Of a DNA stretch of 64,000 nt, positions 23,987 to 35,258 are shown in pieces (position 1 is the stretch's first letter; each line of letters opens with the position of its first letter). The notes under the pieces are model-generated. The model did no database searches. It had not been told where the DNA came from and worked only from the letters and a program-made list of their open reading frames with translations. The stretch comes from Ixodes scapularis. Taxonomy: Eukaryota > Arthropoda > Arachnida > Ixodida > Ixodidae. Made by a program: the position numbers and the translations under genes. Location of the stretch: assembly GCF_016920785.2 (NCBI RefSeq), contig NW_024609857.1:12748716-12812715 (forward strand), written 5' to 3'.

Positions 23987-24374
23987 AGAAAAAAAAGGTT
24001 GTCTTGTTGAAACTGTTGAACCGCTTTTCCTTCATCCTCCTAAACAGCTGTCTGCAAAGCTAATTTGACACGTTGTGCGTTTTTACGGGGATAGCTGCTA
24101 TGATATCCGTGTTGTCACTTGACATCGTGACTTCATAATGTCTTGTGACGACGCAATTTCACTTGACTTCATGGTGTCAGGTGATGTTTACAAGTTAACG
24201 CCCTACCTTTTAATCAATGCCTACAATTATCACACAATTATTACAATTATCACAATTATTATCAAATTAATTTTTATAAACTTATTAAGTTTATAAAAAC
24301 AGAAATGGCGAAATCATTGCGAGGTGGTTGTCCCTGACCGCCATAAGTTTTTCCCCAAAGCCAGGGTCACACTG

Positions 24375-24540
24375 CTTGTGCATCATAAAAAAAAAAAAAG
24401 ACAGTCTGCAAACAGATTCAAACTCGAGTCACCACGAGATCTGAGCTTCGAATGCCGCAAGGCAACGAATTCAAGGAGGCACTTGGCACGCGGCATTTGA
24501 ACCAAATGACCCCGGCTTAAAGGTACTTCTAGTAGAAGCA
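24375..24540 (-). mobile_element. Possible tRNA-derived SINE
   Basis: On the minus strand a B-box-like GAGTTTGAATC (about 24417-24428) is followed by TGTTTGCAGACTGTC and then a T-run (24387-24399 on this strand), the layout of a tRNA-derived SINE head. The A box is not convincing, and the flanking ends are undefined. Confidence 0.35.
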
Positions 24541-25044
24541 AACACTGCAATACGACCCGCAAAGATTGCGTAATAAATATTAAAAATATTAGGACAACAC
24601 GGAGTTCACTATATAGTATAAAACCTCGATCGTGCTCAGGCTCAAAGGGCTACGCCAAACAACGTGCGAAAAAAAAGAAAAGAAAAAAAGAAGAAAATTG
24701 CATCATGAATATTTTTATTTAGGGAAATCCGAAGTTTTTATGTACGGAGCTAACTTTTTTCTGGAATTTTACACGTGCCACAGATTGCAATCAAATATAT
24801 CAAAAGGCGCGCTTGTAGCGCTAGCCGCTACATGTCCAGATGAATATCTCAAAGTAAATAATTAAATAAGTACCACAACTTCTCTATCTACGTCCCCAGA
24901 AAATCCTCCAGTCGCTTCTAGACTTCGTAGCCAAGGCAGACCGGAGGGACTCTATATGAAAACACCCCTCATGACCAATCGCACAGTCATTCCTCGTCAC
25001 CCATAATCACGCAAGAACGAGGCTGCCAGATGCGAGGATCACCC

Positions 25045-25690
25045 CCATACAAAAATGATCTATGGACGTCTATAGAAAATCCTATGGTGAGCTATCACCT
25101 TCTATGGCCCTCTATGGTCAGCCATTAGAAACCATAAAACACGCTATAGCCACCTATAGGAAAATGTATGCCTTCAAAGCTTTAGAATCTCGACCATTCC
25201 GATTTCTATACCTGGCTATAGAATAATTTATGACTACGCAGCTATAGACTCGCGACTATTCAATATTCTTTAGCGATCTATAGAAATATGTATGTCCTTG
25301 ATGCTATAGATTCGCGACTATTGAATGTGCTTTAGCCGGCTATAGAGTGGTGTATGTCCCTAAATCTATAGAATCGCGACCATTGAATTTTCTTTAGCCT
25401 ACTCTATAGCGTTTTATGTCACCAAAGCTATAGGCCTCCGACCATTCAATGTGCTTTAGTCGACTATAGAGTGGTGTATGTCTCTAAATCTATGAATCGC
25501 GACCATTGAATTTTCTTTAGCCGACTCAAAAGTGTTTTATGTCACCAATGCTATAGCCTCCGACCTTACAATGTACTTTAGCCGGCTATAGAGGGATGTA
25601 TGTCTCCCGAGCTATAGACTCGCGACCATCCAATTTTTTTAGTCGGCTCACTGGTTTGCTTAGGCTATAAGCCCGCGACCCTCTTTCTTT
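25045..25690. repeat. CTATAG-rich tandem array, 61/62-bp monomers
   Basis: From 25045 (CATACAAAAATGATCTATGG) short palindromic CTATAG/CTATGG motifs recur. From about 25260 they settle into monomers with GCGACC or CCGACC at 25376, 25438, 25499, 25560 and 25622, steps of 62, 61, 61 and 62 bp. Alternate monomers resemble each other more (GTGGTGTATGTC versus GTTTTATGTCACC), a dimeric higher-order unit of about 123 bp. The array ends at a T-run near 25690. Its left tip matches, inverted, the right tip of 33165-34263. Confidence 0.85.
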
Positions 25691-26056
25691 TTTTTTTTTT
25701 TTTTTTTTTTTACTGCAGATGTACGAAAGTGGAAGAGAGTCATTCATGCGCTCGATTGGGGCGAGAATTTTCTTCAGCCAGGTTAACGGGGCGTACGTCG
25801 CCGAGGTTATACGCCCGCGATCACAAAAGCGTCCCTATAGCTGCCTATAGGACTATTGCAGTTTTGCCGGCTGCTTTCCCTGCGCATTGCCTTATTTCGG
25901 TGTTGACGTCATCTCAATCTTCCGTTTTTTAGCTCGAATCATCTGTCGTTTAAAGTGTATTTTGTAAGTATATGTATTTCGTAGCGCGCCTTCTACTTTG
26001 TCCGTGTCCCTGCCATGTTGGTATTTCTTTCTGCCTGCTGTGTTAAAAATATTTAA
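25691..26056. other. Spacer between repeats
   Basis: A T-run (about 25691-25710) followed by sequence with no domain or repeat boundary. A 67-codon frame at 25729-25932 is not supported by anything else. Confidence 0.4.
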
Positions 26057-27013
26057 TGTTTTTTTTGTGTATATTTCGTCGTTCTCGACGCGGCGTCAAG
26101 AACGCTGCTTACGCCACTACAGAGGTGAGCTTTACTCTTGTCACGACAGTTTATCGCGCTATAAAGCCGTATATTGGACTCGTATAAAGTCTCGAGAGGG
26201 CGGTTTCGAATGCCGGTGCACATGTCATCGGTGTAGGCAGAGCAACGACGTAGCAATCGCGACGCGAGTGCTGACTGCGCCTCGATCTGGCCGGCCGCGC
26301 TCGCTCTGTTTAAATGTAAGCTTGGGACTCTCGAGCCCCGTTAGCTTACTGAAGATGCAAGACACTACTTGGTCGTCGCGAATCCTTTGCCCTTCGAATG
26401 GCTTCGAAGCCGTTCCAGCGCCCGGCGTATACCCTACGCAGCGTCCTCCAACAACCGTTCGCACAGCATCGGAACCCTCCGTCTGCGAGCGCCGGCGGTT
26501 CGCCGTAGCGGGGATTATGTTCGCGGGAGTTCATGTTCGCGGTGTTTCATGTTCACCGCAGGAGTTCATAAAATGCTCCCATTCAAGTCGCAACGATAAA
26601 TCGTCGGCGCTCGCAGACTGCCAGTAGGCTCCAGAAAGGTTGCGATGCTGCGCGGGCGGTCGCTGACAGGCGCTACTGCCTAGGGTACGCCGAGCACTGG
26701 AACGTTTTTGCCGGCGTTCGCAGGACAAAGAATCTCAACGACAAAGCAGCGCCCTGCATCATCAGCAAGTTAGCGCTGCTCGAGAGTCCCACGCTCGAGA
26801 GTCCCAAGCAGTCGTCTCTCATTTCGCGATTGCTGCGTCGTTGCTCTGACTAAACAATTCACACTTCTCTCGAGACTTCATGAGCGTTAAATCGACGCGC
26901 CTATAGCGCGATAGAGTGTCGTGACAACAAAAGAGCTTACCCCGTCAGGGCCGTAAGCAGCGGTGCAATGTCCGTCAACGCCCATGTCGAGAACGGCGAA
27001 ATATACAAAAATA
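26057..27013. repeat. Imperfect palindrome of about 950 bp
   Basis: The arms 26057-26500 and 26600-27013 are diverged reverse complements. Landmarks include GTATATTTCGTCGTTCTCGA against its partner at 26990-27005, TCACGACA/TATCGCGCTATA, AAGTCTCGAGAG, AGAGCAACGACG and GTCTGCGAGCGCCG. Indels shift the axis slightly (about 26538 to 26550) between outer and inner arms. No transposase frame is present. It could be a large foldback element or an old inverted duplication. Confidence 0.75.
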
Positions 27014-28639
27014 ACAGCCGAAAAAAAATGTAATATCATTAGGCACGCGCTACCCTAGCTGCGTCCTATTATATTTCTGTTCTGCGAATTCAACAAATCA
27101 GCAAGCGCTGTGGCTAATTTTTCTTCTTTTTCTTTAAATTATGAGACATTAAACTCATTGGAGCTTCCTGGAGCACACATCCCCACCATGAGTCATCATG
27201 GTGCTCAGAGATTGTAATTGATGGCAGTGATATAGACTGAACTCACGGATGAAAAACGTATTACGGCACAAATTTCTTAAACCACACAATCATAGATGTC
27301 ACAACAATCACACAATCCCGTCATGCCTCGCTCCGTCCGGTGGGGCGGTGGGGCCGGCGAGGAGCGGGAGCAGACGACGAGGGTTCGTCTGCTTCGATGT
27401 GTCCCGGAACCGAACGGAAAAAAAAAAGTAGATTTTCTGATAGAAATCGCGTCCCGCGGGCAACGAAATCAAACGCGAGCTTGAATTGTGAGCGTCTGCT
27501 ATTTCACGAAGGAAGCAATTGACAACCCGTGATTTATTTGCAGGTTTTAAATAACTCTGTTGCCGTACAAATGCTGAAATACACCAGTGTGTAAAGAAAT
27601 GCTCAGAACAAACGCAACAGCGGCCCCCGAGATGTCTATCACCATCCGTGTGCGGGTGAAAAATTTAACATTTGTCGACAAAACTTCCCCAGCAGAAACC
27701 TCTGACTGCCAAATAAGCATCAGAGAAAGCTAAAGATGGAGACTTTACCCGAGGATTGTGCAACATCATCATGTTTAACATTTACCTACGTCAGCTAACT
27801 TGCCCCGTCGTATTTTGTTCGAGAAAGCTCTCGTTCTCGACGCCCTCACCAAGGCTAATATCTAATCCACCTATAATGACAATCCTAATCGAAAGTCCCA
27901 GTTTTGCTGGATATTCCAACAGGCTAGTTTTAAGCCGTACCCTTTCAGTGGTTCACGCATAATACCATGCTCAAACGGATCAAGCTTCTGCTCGGACGGC
28001 ATCATCAGTTTTCTTCAGTGTAAACGGTTATAAGAATTGAAAGATCGCAACCACTTGCTTTGTAGACAGCTGGTTGCGGAAATTTACGCAGTCTGTAATT
28101 ATCTCTACGGCAGCCTAGCTGCTTGAAGTCATCGCAACTATAAACTACAGGTTGCAGCGACCAATGTTTGTAGATAAACGTTGTTAGCGACTGCATTCTC
28201 GCATTCCCACGCATCACTCCGAACAGAAAGGCGCTAGTTTCGGTTTGAAGTCGGTACCTTTTCTACAACATAGATGGCGGCAGCATCAGTCTTCTGCACT
28301 CGGTGCATTTGGCGAGTTCGTTTGAGTCCAGTTTTCCGTGCAACACTCTGCGAGTGCGATGCATTCTGGGAGAGAACTCGAACGGTGCCAGTGCGTGTGA
28401 AACGAACTCGCTATTAGTCTTTGTGATCGCACCCCCGTTCTGGCCTTGAAGGAGCTCTGCTTTTCAATTTTTCTGTTTTCTCTCTCTCCCTAAGCTAAAA
28501 GCATTGCAGAAGGTGCGGACTCGGCGGACCAATCAACCGTAGACTTTCTATCGCTTCACTCCGCTCTCTGTGCGCATGTAACGGAAGGAGCGTGATCACG
28601 TGGTTTGACGAATGACGTAATAGCCGCTGCCAATCCCGG
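27014..28639. other. No gene recognised
   Basis: Intergenic sequence with no inverted-repeat boundary or domain-bearing frame found. The last 200 bp are CpG-richer and hold a CACGTG and a TGACGTAA box (near 28596-28620). Confidence 0.4.
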
Positions 28640-28737
28640 AATGAGGCTGCTTGCGGACCTAGTTTCGCGTGTCGTGCGGCCCGCGGGGCTGCTGTGGATT
28701 TCGCTGAAGTCACATCGCATACTTTTGAACACCAAGT
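28640..28737 (+). CDS. Candidate first coding exon, product unknown
   Basis: An ATG at 28640 opens a frame of about 32 codons (MRLLADLVSRVV, then RPAGLLWISLKSHRILL) that runs into AACACCAA|GTAAGAGG, a good splice donor at 28737/28738. The peptide is basic and hydrophobic, as a mitochondrial or membrane-directing N-terminus might be. Upstream lie CACGTG and TGACGTAA boxes. No downstream exon could be joined to it, so it may be chance. Confidence 0.25.
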
Positions 28738-29121
28738 AAGAGGAGGAGAGGGAAGCTGCTTTTGTAAGCATTTTGAGTGACGGGTTTAATCTCATATAAT
28801 CTTCTGGGAGGAGAATAGCGACGCCTGTGCAAATCCGGAAGGCACAAAGGAGGCTCCTGATAAGAGGGGAGCTCCTTCTTCCCCTTTTCTCTGGAGGGCA
28901 TCGGAAATGACGCAAAACGGCGCGGTGGTGGCGCGTCGGTCGCACTTCCGGTCTGGGGCTGTGGGCAGAAGTCCCCATGCCAGACGTGTATTCCTGCGTT
29001 GTTTTGAAGGGAACCAGACAAAAACCTGCCTTCTCGTCAAAACGCCGCGACTGGGGCCGTACCAAAAGTGTCGAGAAAGGTTTCAAGGTCAGTTTTCACG
29101 CGGTCGGTTCGTCCGAGAATC

Positions 29122-30977
29122 GGCCAGATTCATAAAAAACCTCTTACCTACGACAACTTAGCTACGAAGTTCGTAAAGTTACGATCATCGTAAGATGAGG
29201 CGAGAACGGTATTCACAAACGCGATCTTAAGTGAGAGGAGGAAAGTTACGACCTCTTACGGAGAAACGATGACTTCCGGTGCTGTTGCTATGGCAACGGC
29301 GTCTTCGGCAAAACGAACAACCAATTAGAGAGCTAGGCATAGTTCGGAGCACGTGGATTTTTAATAACAAACAAACAGGGGGATCGGTGGCCGAGTGGGC
29401 TGAAGCGCACACCCAGCTCGACGCGCGTGGAGCGAAAGCTCGCGCTGCAGAGCCCAGGGATCCTGGGTTCGAGCCCCACCCCTGCCCGTTTCGATCTGGA
29501 TGAGCATCGTACCGGCGTGCGGTCGTGTATCACTACTGCGTGGTGCACGTTAAAGACCCCAGGCTAGCGGTTGTACTGCACTGGCTAAATTGCTCATCTA
29601 CAGCGTGTGACTCGTCGCAACATTAATGGCAGACCAACTACACGCTGTATAAATATCCCCACAACCCCAATTATTAATTATAATAACAAACACAGGCTAA
29701 CCACTCGTTGATAGACAGCTCCGTGTATGTCCTGTCCTGTCTGTGTGTAAATGTGTAGTGTTCAAGCTGATTCTCATAAACGCGGGCGACCTTTCCACCA
29801 CCGCTTGTCTGGGGTTCGTGTCCGTGCAGTGGTATATCGACGCTAACAGGATTTAAACGCTTCGTTGACTGCTACAAACTCGATCGCTACGAAGTCAACA
29901 CAACTGTCATCATTGGTAAAAGCCCCGTGCCAGTCGTTTGCAAAGCGACGTAGAAGGAAACAAACCGCCGCGGCGTTTCTCGCGTGCTCGGAAATGCAGG
30001 AGTGAGCCGACGTTAAAAAAGATACGTTTGAACTACGAGAGTGTCAGCAAGAGTCACGCAAATACCTGTTCACACTCGGAGCGGACGCGTGCGTTTGATC
30101 GAAGTGCTGGATTCAGACTGCGTTTCGGTAAGCGCTTCGGGACCGATCTTCTACGATTGCAACTCGATACTGACGTGACGCTCGGCAAAGAAAGGTTGGA
30201 CCGGCATCGCGTAGCTCCCACTAACTGATACAGCTCGACAGTTAAAAATGGCATACTAATAACAAAGTGTACATACCGTGTTGCGAAGGTAATCCATACG
30301 GCGTTTATTTGAGCTCTATATCACACAAAACAAGGAGATGGAATCGAGGAGTTCCTTTTCGACGACAGCTTTCGTCACCGCTGCCTCGGAAAACAAGGTG
30401 ATCGAGATGATAAGGGGAATCGGTTGACCTCTGAAATTTAGTTCAGCTATCAAACTATTCATACGGGGAAGGTCCACAAGGGTCGCGCGGGCATATTCCA
30501 TTCAGCAAGCCAGCCGGTCGTGCATGGGCAAACGGTCTTGGCCAAGGACCGTCTGAGCAATGCTGCGCCGGAACGGGTCGGAGTGCCTGCTAGGCCTATA
30601 TATTCTGCCGAGCTCGCTTGGTCGGTGGGATCGTCGCCTTTGTTGCCTTTTCCGGGTGGCTGGATCCAGCGTTCATGTTCGTCGTGGTCGATTTCAAGTA
30701 CTTCTTCATTTTTTTCTTGCTGCTTGAAGTCGGGACGCGCAAGAAGAGCAGGTAGAAAAATAAATGTCCGTTGGGTCGTCGCGACCGAGCGACTGAGCGA
30801 CGTTGTCGGCCATGTTAATTTGATCGTAGAAAGTGCGTAAGACAGCTTCGGAGCTGTCGTAGGATTTTGTCGTAACCTGCGCAAAAGTTACGACAATTTC
30901 GTTTCGAGAATACGGATTTTCTCTCAAATTTGTCGTACGCATTTTTTTCGTCGTAAGTTCGCTTTGAGAATCTGGCC
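29122..30977. mobile_element. Transposon with GGCCAGATTC tips and TTACGAC subterminal repeats
   Basis: The left tip GGCCAGATTCATAAA (29122) mirrors the right tip, whose reverse complement is GGCCAGATTCTCAAAGC (ending 30977). Both subterminal zones carry many copies of TTACGAC/GTCGTAA (29150-29270 and 30840-30965). The interior, after removing the SINE at 29380-29681, has a minus-strand frame near 30650-30815 opening MADNVAQSLGRDDPTDIYF that is frameshifted, which may be the remains of an element-encoded protein. Clustered subterminal motifs suggest transposase binding sites. Superfamily is not determined. Confidence 0.65.
29380..29681 (+). mobile_element. tRNA-derived SINE (Ruka-like) with target duplication
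   Basis: The head contains a pol III A box TGGCCGAGTGGG (29389-29400) and a B box GGTTCGAGCCC (29466-29476). The head pattern, with a long variable region between them, resembles serine tRNA. A SINE with a serine-tRNA-like head (Ruka) is known from ixodid ticks. The body contains CACGTTAAAGACCCCAGG (about 29547-29564) and ends in an AT-rich ATTATTAATTATAAT-type tail. The flanks AATAACAAACAAACAGG (left) and AATAACAAACACAGG (right) form a target duplication differing by an indel. It sits inside the 29122-30977 transposon, so it is the younger insertion. Confidence 0.85.
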
Positions 30978-31193
30978 TCTGGATATGTGCCGTGAAAAGG
31001 GAAAAGCAGACGCCGTCGGACAACGATTGCTTGGGCGGGAAGCACTTTGGGTTGAATTCACGGATACTTGTGGTCATCAGATTTCTTTTGTTCCAACATG
31101 AACGCCAGAAAACTGTCAAGTTGTGCAGACCACCTGTGGACTACGTTCAGTGCGTCTTCAAGTTCAAAAGGCCGCTTGATTGTTCGAATTGTC

Positions 31194-31229
31194 GTCTGCT
31201 CTTTCAAACGTTTGTTTGAAAGAGCAGAC
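31194..31229. repeat. Perfect 16-bp hairpin
   Basis: GTCTGCTCTTTCAAAC is followed by a GTTT loop and its exact reverse complement GTTTGAAAGAGCAGAC. A perfect stem this long is more than chance would give, but no flanking element boundary is visible. Confidence 0.8.
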
Positions 31230-31844
31230 GCCGGTCCGTAGACCAAGTGTTGGCCCGGTACTTGCGATAAGAAGTGAGTGCAGGCCTCAAAAGACTTAAA
31301 TTTGAAGATTGGTAAGCAGGCTCGATGTAAACAGTTGATACAAGGAGATGTTGGTCATTGTTACCAGTGACCAACACCGACTTGTTATGCCTAATTTAGT
31401 TGGTCCGATTCTGCTTGCGATTTTCAGTATCGTCGTCGACCATCTCAGCTACGGTTCACGCTTTTGCAGCCCGAGCGGCGTCGCGACTGAAAATTCCGAG
31501 CGAAATTTCATCAGGCTTTAGCGTACAATCTGCGGCGTCCACGCGGAATGAGTCGCCACATGTCACATTATTCACGCGAAGTTTTGCGGTGTAACGAGCC
31601 TCGGTAATTTCGCTGACGCCGCTCAAGTAGCCAGACATCGCCAGGAAGACGTAGAACCAACAATTCGAACGCGAAAAAGGGCAGGGGGACTCACACCGAC
31701 GCCGACAACATCGCATTTCAATGTTTTGTTTATGGGCGACGGCGAGCTTTTTGCCCACACCCCCATCGCGCATGCGCGGCGCCGGTGGCGTCCGCTAGGG
31801 GCGCTCCGGGCGCTCCGGTTTGTTTGTAAACATGAGTTGGTGTA
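31230..31844. other. No confirmed gene
   Basis: A minus-strand frame (31456-31650) begins MSGYLSGVSEITEARYTAKL and stays open for about 60 codons. It looks protein-like in composition, but I cannot name a family and see no convincing neighbouring exon. It might be a transposon-protein remnant. Confidence 0.3.
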
Positions 31845-32009
31845 TAGGGAGTTTTCGTAGGTCGTTTTAGCCGTCCCGCAAGGCCCTCCGCAACACGCTA
31901 CGATAGCGGGAACTCCACAGTCAAGGCTATCGGCGCGCAGGCGCAGTAGCAACTTCTTCGTTGCGGAACGCTTAGCGGAGGGGGCAGCGCGGTCTACGAA
32001 AACTCCCTA
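31845..32009. mobile_element. Foldback MITE, TAGGGAGTTTT family, copy 2
   Basis: The left tip TAGGGAGTTTTCGTAGGTCG mirrors the right tip GGTCTACGAAAACTCCCTA. In reverse complement the interior matches 36918-37080 over most of its length (CCGCAACGAAGAAG, CCTTGACTGT, GAGTTCC, GTAGCG). Confidence 0.85.
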
Positions 32010-33164
32010 ATGTTAAAAGGTATCCCGATCGAAAAGTCCTACCCGTATGTCGGCAACAAGTGATTTCTTCAAAGAAGCCCAAGACATTCTTGTGATGACT
32101 TCAGTGTTCGGTTCGGCAAATGACAGCTTGTGCTACATCGTGGTGAATCTTCACGGATCCCTTCCTTCTCGGTTTTGTGTTTGAGTGGTTGGTCTGCAGT
32201 GCCCGTGTCGACGTATATTTCGGATTACATCTTTCAAGTCCGGTATTTTGAACGTAAGTGCGCTGCAACCTACTCGGCGACAATTGACCGTTCTGTAGTG
32301 TCGATCTCCTGGCAGTGCCTATCTTCTGACAGCTGGGAGAATAATTTCCCCGTAATTCTACCGCAGTCGCCTGCCATTAGCTCTCTGAAATCGTGTGAAA
32401 ATTGTAGTTAGAATACTGACATTCTTATTCTCTCTGCGTTTTGTGAAAAGACGTTTCATGGACACCTTTTCGTGGATAGACGCTTCATGGACACACGTTT
32501 AGTCGGCACTCGTTACGCGAATTGCACGCTGCAGGGACATTTCGTCGCGCCTGTATTCGTGAGGCGCGTGCTCACCGACTCAGCCCACCCGTTCACGCCA
32601 CTTCTTGGCAAATCATTACAAAAAAACAAACAAAAAAAAAACATATTTTGAGTTGTTTATAAACGTCACGTGTTGATGAAACGATCTCGATGAAACGTCT
32701 TTTGATAAACTGATTGCAGCGCCAATGAGTGGCGACTGGCATTAGAATTTCGGGGGGAAAGGGGGGGGGGGGGGAATTCGGCCGGCTGCCGGGGGACTAG
32801 ACACTAACCAGGAATTGCCTTTGGTTCTTGTTTGCTTTACAATATTCTCAGTTGTATAACAGCTCAGTAGTACCTCTTCACATAGTAGAGATTGCTTAGT
32901 GTGTGCTTGTCTACAGAATGGGCTGTGTGTAATAAACTTCTAGGAGATTTGAAAACAATACCTTGTGTCTGTTTACCTGTGCTTTTGCAAACACCCGAGA
33001 GAGTGCATTTGTTTTTTGTTGTTTTGTTGAAATGTTAGCTCTTTGTTTTAAATGGGGCTATGAAGTTCGGAACGTCTCACAAGGTTTTTTTTAAAGATGT
33101 CCAGTGACAACAAATAATTTGTTTCACATTTCATACGATTGCGGTAAAAAGAAAAACTACAGGC
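32010..33164. other. No gene recognised
   Basis: Intergenic sequence with a G-run at about 32755-32775 and A-rich tracts near 32620-32641. No domain or element boundary was identified. Confidence 0.4.
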
Positions 33165-34263
33165 AGCTATGGCACGATGGTAAAGAGACTCATAAGACGA
33201 GATATAGAAGAAGCTATAGCAAACCATAAAGAGAGCAATAGGCAGCTAAAGAAATCATAGAAAAATCCATAGGCAGCTATTGCACGGTGTCTAAAAAGAT
33301 CAATAGAGTAACGCATAGAGATTTCTACTGCACACCATACAAAATGCTATAGGTGGCTAAAGGAACCATAGAAAATTCTATAGGCAGCTGTAGCACGGTG
33401 GGTATAGAGAACCATAAGACGAGCTTTAGAATGAGCTATAGCGGACCATACAAAGAGAAATAGGCGGCTAAAGAAACCATAGGAAAAGCCATAGGCAGCT
33501 ATAGCACGGTGTCTAAAAAGATCCATAGAGTAAGCCATAGAGATCTCTATAGCAAACCATACAATATGCTATAGGCGGCTAAAGGGACCATATGAAATGC
33601 TATAGAAAGCTGTAGCACGATGGGTATAGAGAACCATAAGACGAGCTATAGAATGAGCTATAGCGGACCATACAAAGGGCAATAGACGGCTAAAGAAACC
33701 GTAGGAAAAGCCATAGGCAGCTATAGCACGGTGTCTAAAAAGATCCATAGAGTAAGCCATAGAGATCTCTATAGCAAACAATACAATATGCTATAGGCGG
33801 CTAAAGGGACCATATGAAATGCTATAGAAAGCTGTAGCACGATGGGTATAGAGAACCATAAGACGAGCTATAGGATGGGCTATAGCGGACCATACAAAAA
33901 GCAACAGACGGCTAAAGAAACCGTAGGAAAAGCCATAGGCAGCTATAGCACGGTGTCTAAAAAGATCCATAGAGTAAGCCATAGAGATCTCTATAGCAGA
34001 CCATACAAAATGCTGTAGGCGGCTAAAGGAACCAAAAGAAAAGCCATAGGCGGCTATAGCTTCCTTTCTAAAGAGACCCATAGACTAAACCATACCGAAA
34101 TCGATAGCGAAATTTTCATTGAAAAAGCTATAGACAACTATAGGGGAGACCATAGGGAAAGCTATAGACAGCCATAGAAACGGCTATAGCTAATTGGGCC
34201 AATTTGCTATAGCCGGCCATACAAAGGATTTTCTATGGCCGACCATAGACCATTTTTGTATGG
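33165..34263. repeat. CTATAG-rich tandem array, 222-bp higher-order unit
   Basis: CTAAAAAGAT recurs at 33291, 33513, 33735 and 33957, exact 222-bp steps. Each unit holds about four related submonomers of roughly 55 bp built around AGCTATAG, GGCTAAAG, CCATAGAG and CCATAC motifs. After 34090 the units decay, and the array ends with CCATAGACCATTTTTGTATGG (21-mer tip at 34243-34263), which is the inverted counterpart of the tip at 25045. Minus-strand open frames in this array are repeat artefacts. Confidence 0.9.
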
Positions 34264-35056
34264 GCCGCGGCGCGGATAATCTTTCTATTCGTAGTTCTTG
34301 GTTATCAATAAACATTTTCTACCTACCTGCCTACCCCAGAGCAGGTGTTCACTGTTTTACCAAAATACACTAAAATTTGTGAGTATAAGTTTCAGTAACT
34401 CGACGTAACAAGACTTTTTCTTGAACTCTTCTGCCTCGCGCCATGCTGTCGATGACTGGGTTGGGAGCGCCTCCCCGTGAGAGACACCGCCTCCTTCTCT
34501 TTTTCCGATTACGCCCTCTCCGCACGAATGGGACGGCCGGAGAAGCGTTCGCGTGCTTCGGGATCTCGGAGGCCATGCCTGCTACAATCTTGTGGCTAAA
34601 TAAACGTTTACTCACTGGCTCACGGCTCGTTATAAACACCACGCACGGAGTTTTGGACCGAATGTATGAAACGTAGGTTTTCAATCGCAAACCGACTTGC
34701 ATTGCGTTCTGATGGGTGTTCTGAAAGCTACCTCAACGTGCGAAACTCGGTAGTTCTGACTTTGAAGACATCTTGTTTGCCACTTCTTCCAACATAAATT
34801 TTTTTTTTATTATTATTAACGGCAAAAAACGAACTACGAAAAAAAAAAAAAAGCGTCAACCTAATAGTTTACGCCCTGCGATTCCTAAGCTCAGTCATCA
34901 TGAAAGGGAGCCGGTGCGGCTCGTCCAGAGTTGAAAAAGCGACGCAACGTTCGGCCTGGATAATTATACCCGAAGTCAATTAAAACGTAGAGAGAAAAGT
35001 TTTGGGTGCATACGAGTTCGGCAAAACCACACCCCTGAGCTCGCTAACCAATGCGA
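34264..35056. other. No gene recognised
   Basis: Short open frames on both strands near 34370-34700 oppose each other and carry no domain. A-runs lie near 34838-34852. Confidence 0.4.
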
Positions 35057-35258
35057 CCCTACCGAAAAATCCGGTATAACTTTTCGCTATCCGGATTATG
35101 CAACTGGAAATCTATCTGGATTCAATCTGGACTCTATCTGGAATTTGGGTTTTCAAAAATTATTCCTTTGCCAACAATCTGGATTTTGGGTTTCCAGAAA
35201 CAAATTTACGGTTTCATAATCCGGATAGTGAAAAGTTAGACCGAATTTTTCGGTAGGG
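35057..35258. mobile_element. Foldback MITE with CCCTACCGAAAAAT tips
   Basis: Left CCCTACCGAAAAATCCGGT and right (reverse complement) CCCTACCGAAAAATTCGGT pair, and pairing continues through TAACTTTTCGCTATCCGGAT and its partner. The middle contains repeated ATCTGGATT-type words. It is non-coding. Confidence 0.85.

Noticed and set aside
33347..34081. Minus-strand frames of repeated MAYSMDLFRHRAIAAYGFSY-like peptides
   Set aside because: They are translations of the 222-bp satellite; the periodicity is in the DNA and the frames break between units.
25045..34263. CRISPR-like spaced repeats
   Set aside because: The sequence is eukaryotic, units are contiguous and diverged with no unique spacers, and no cas genes exist.
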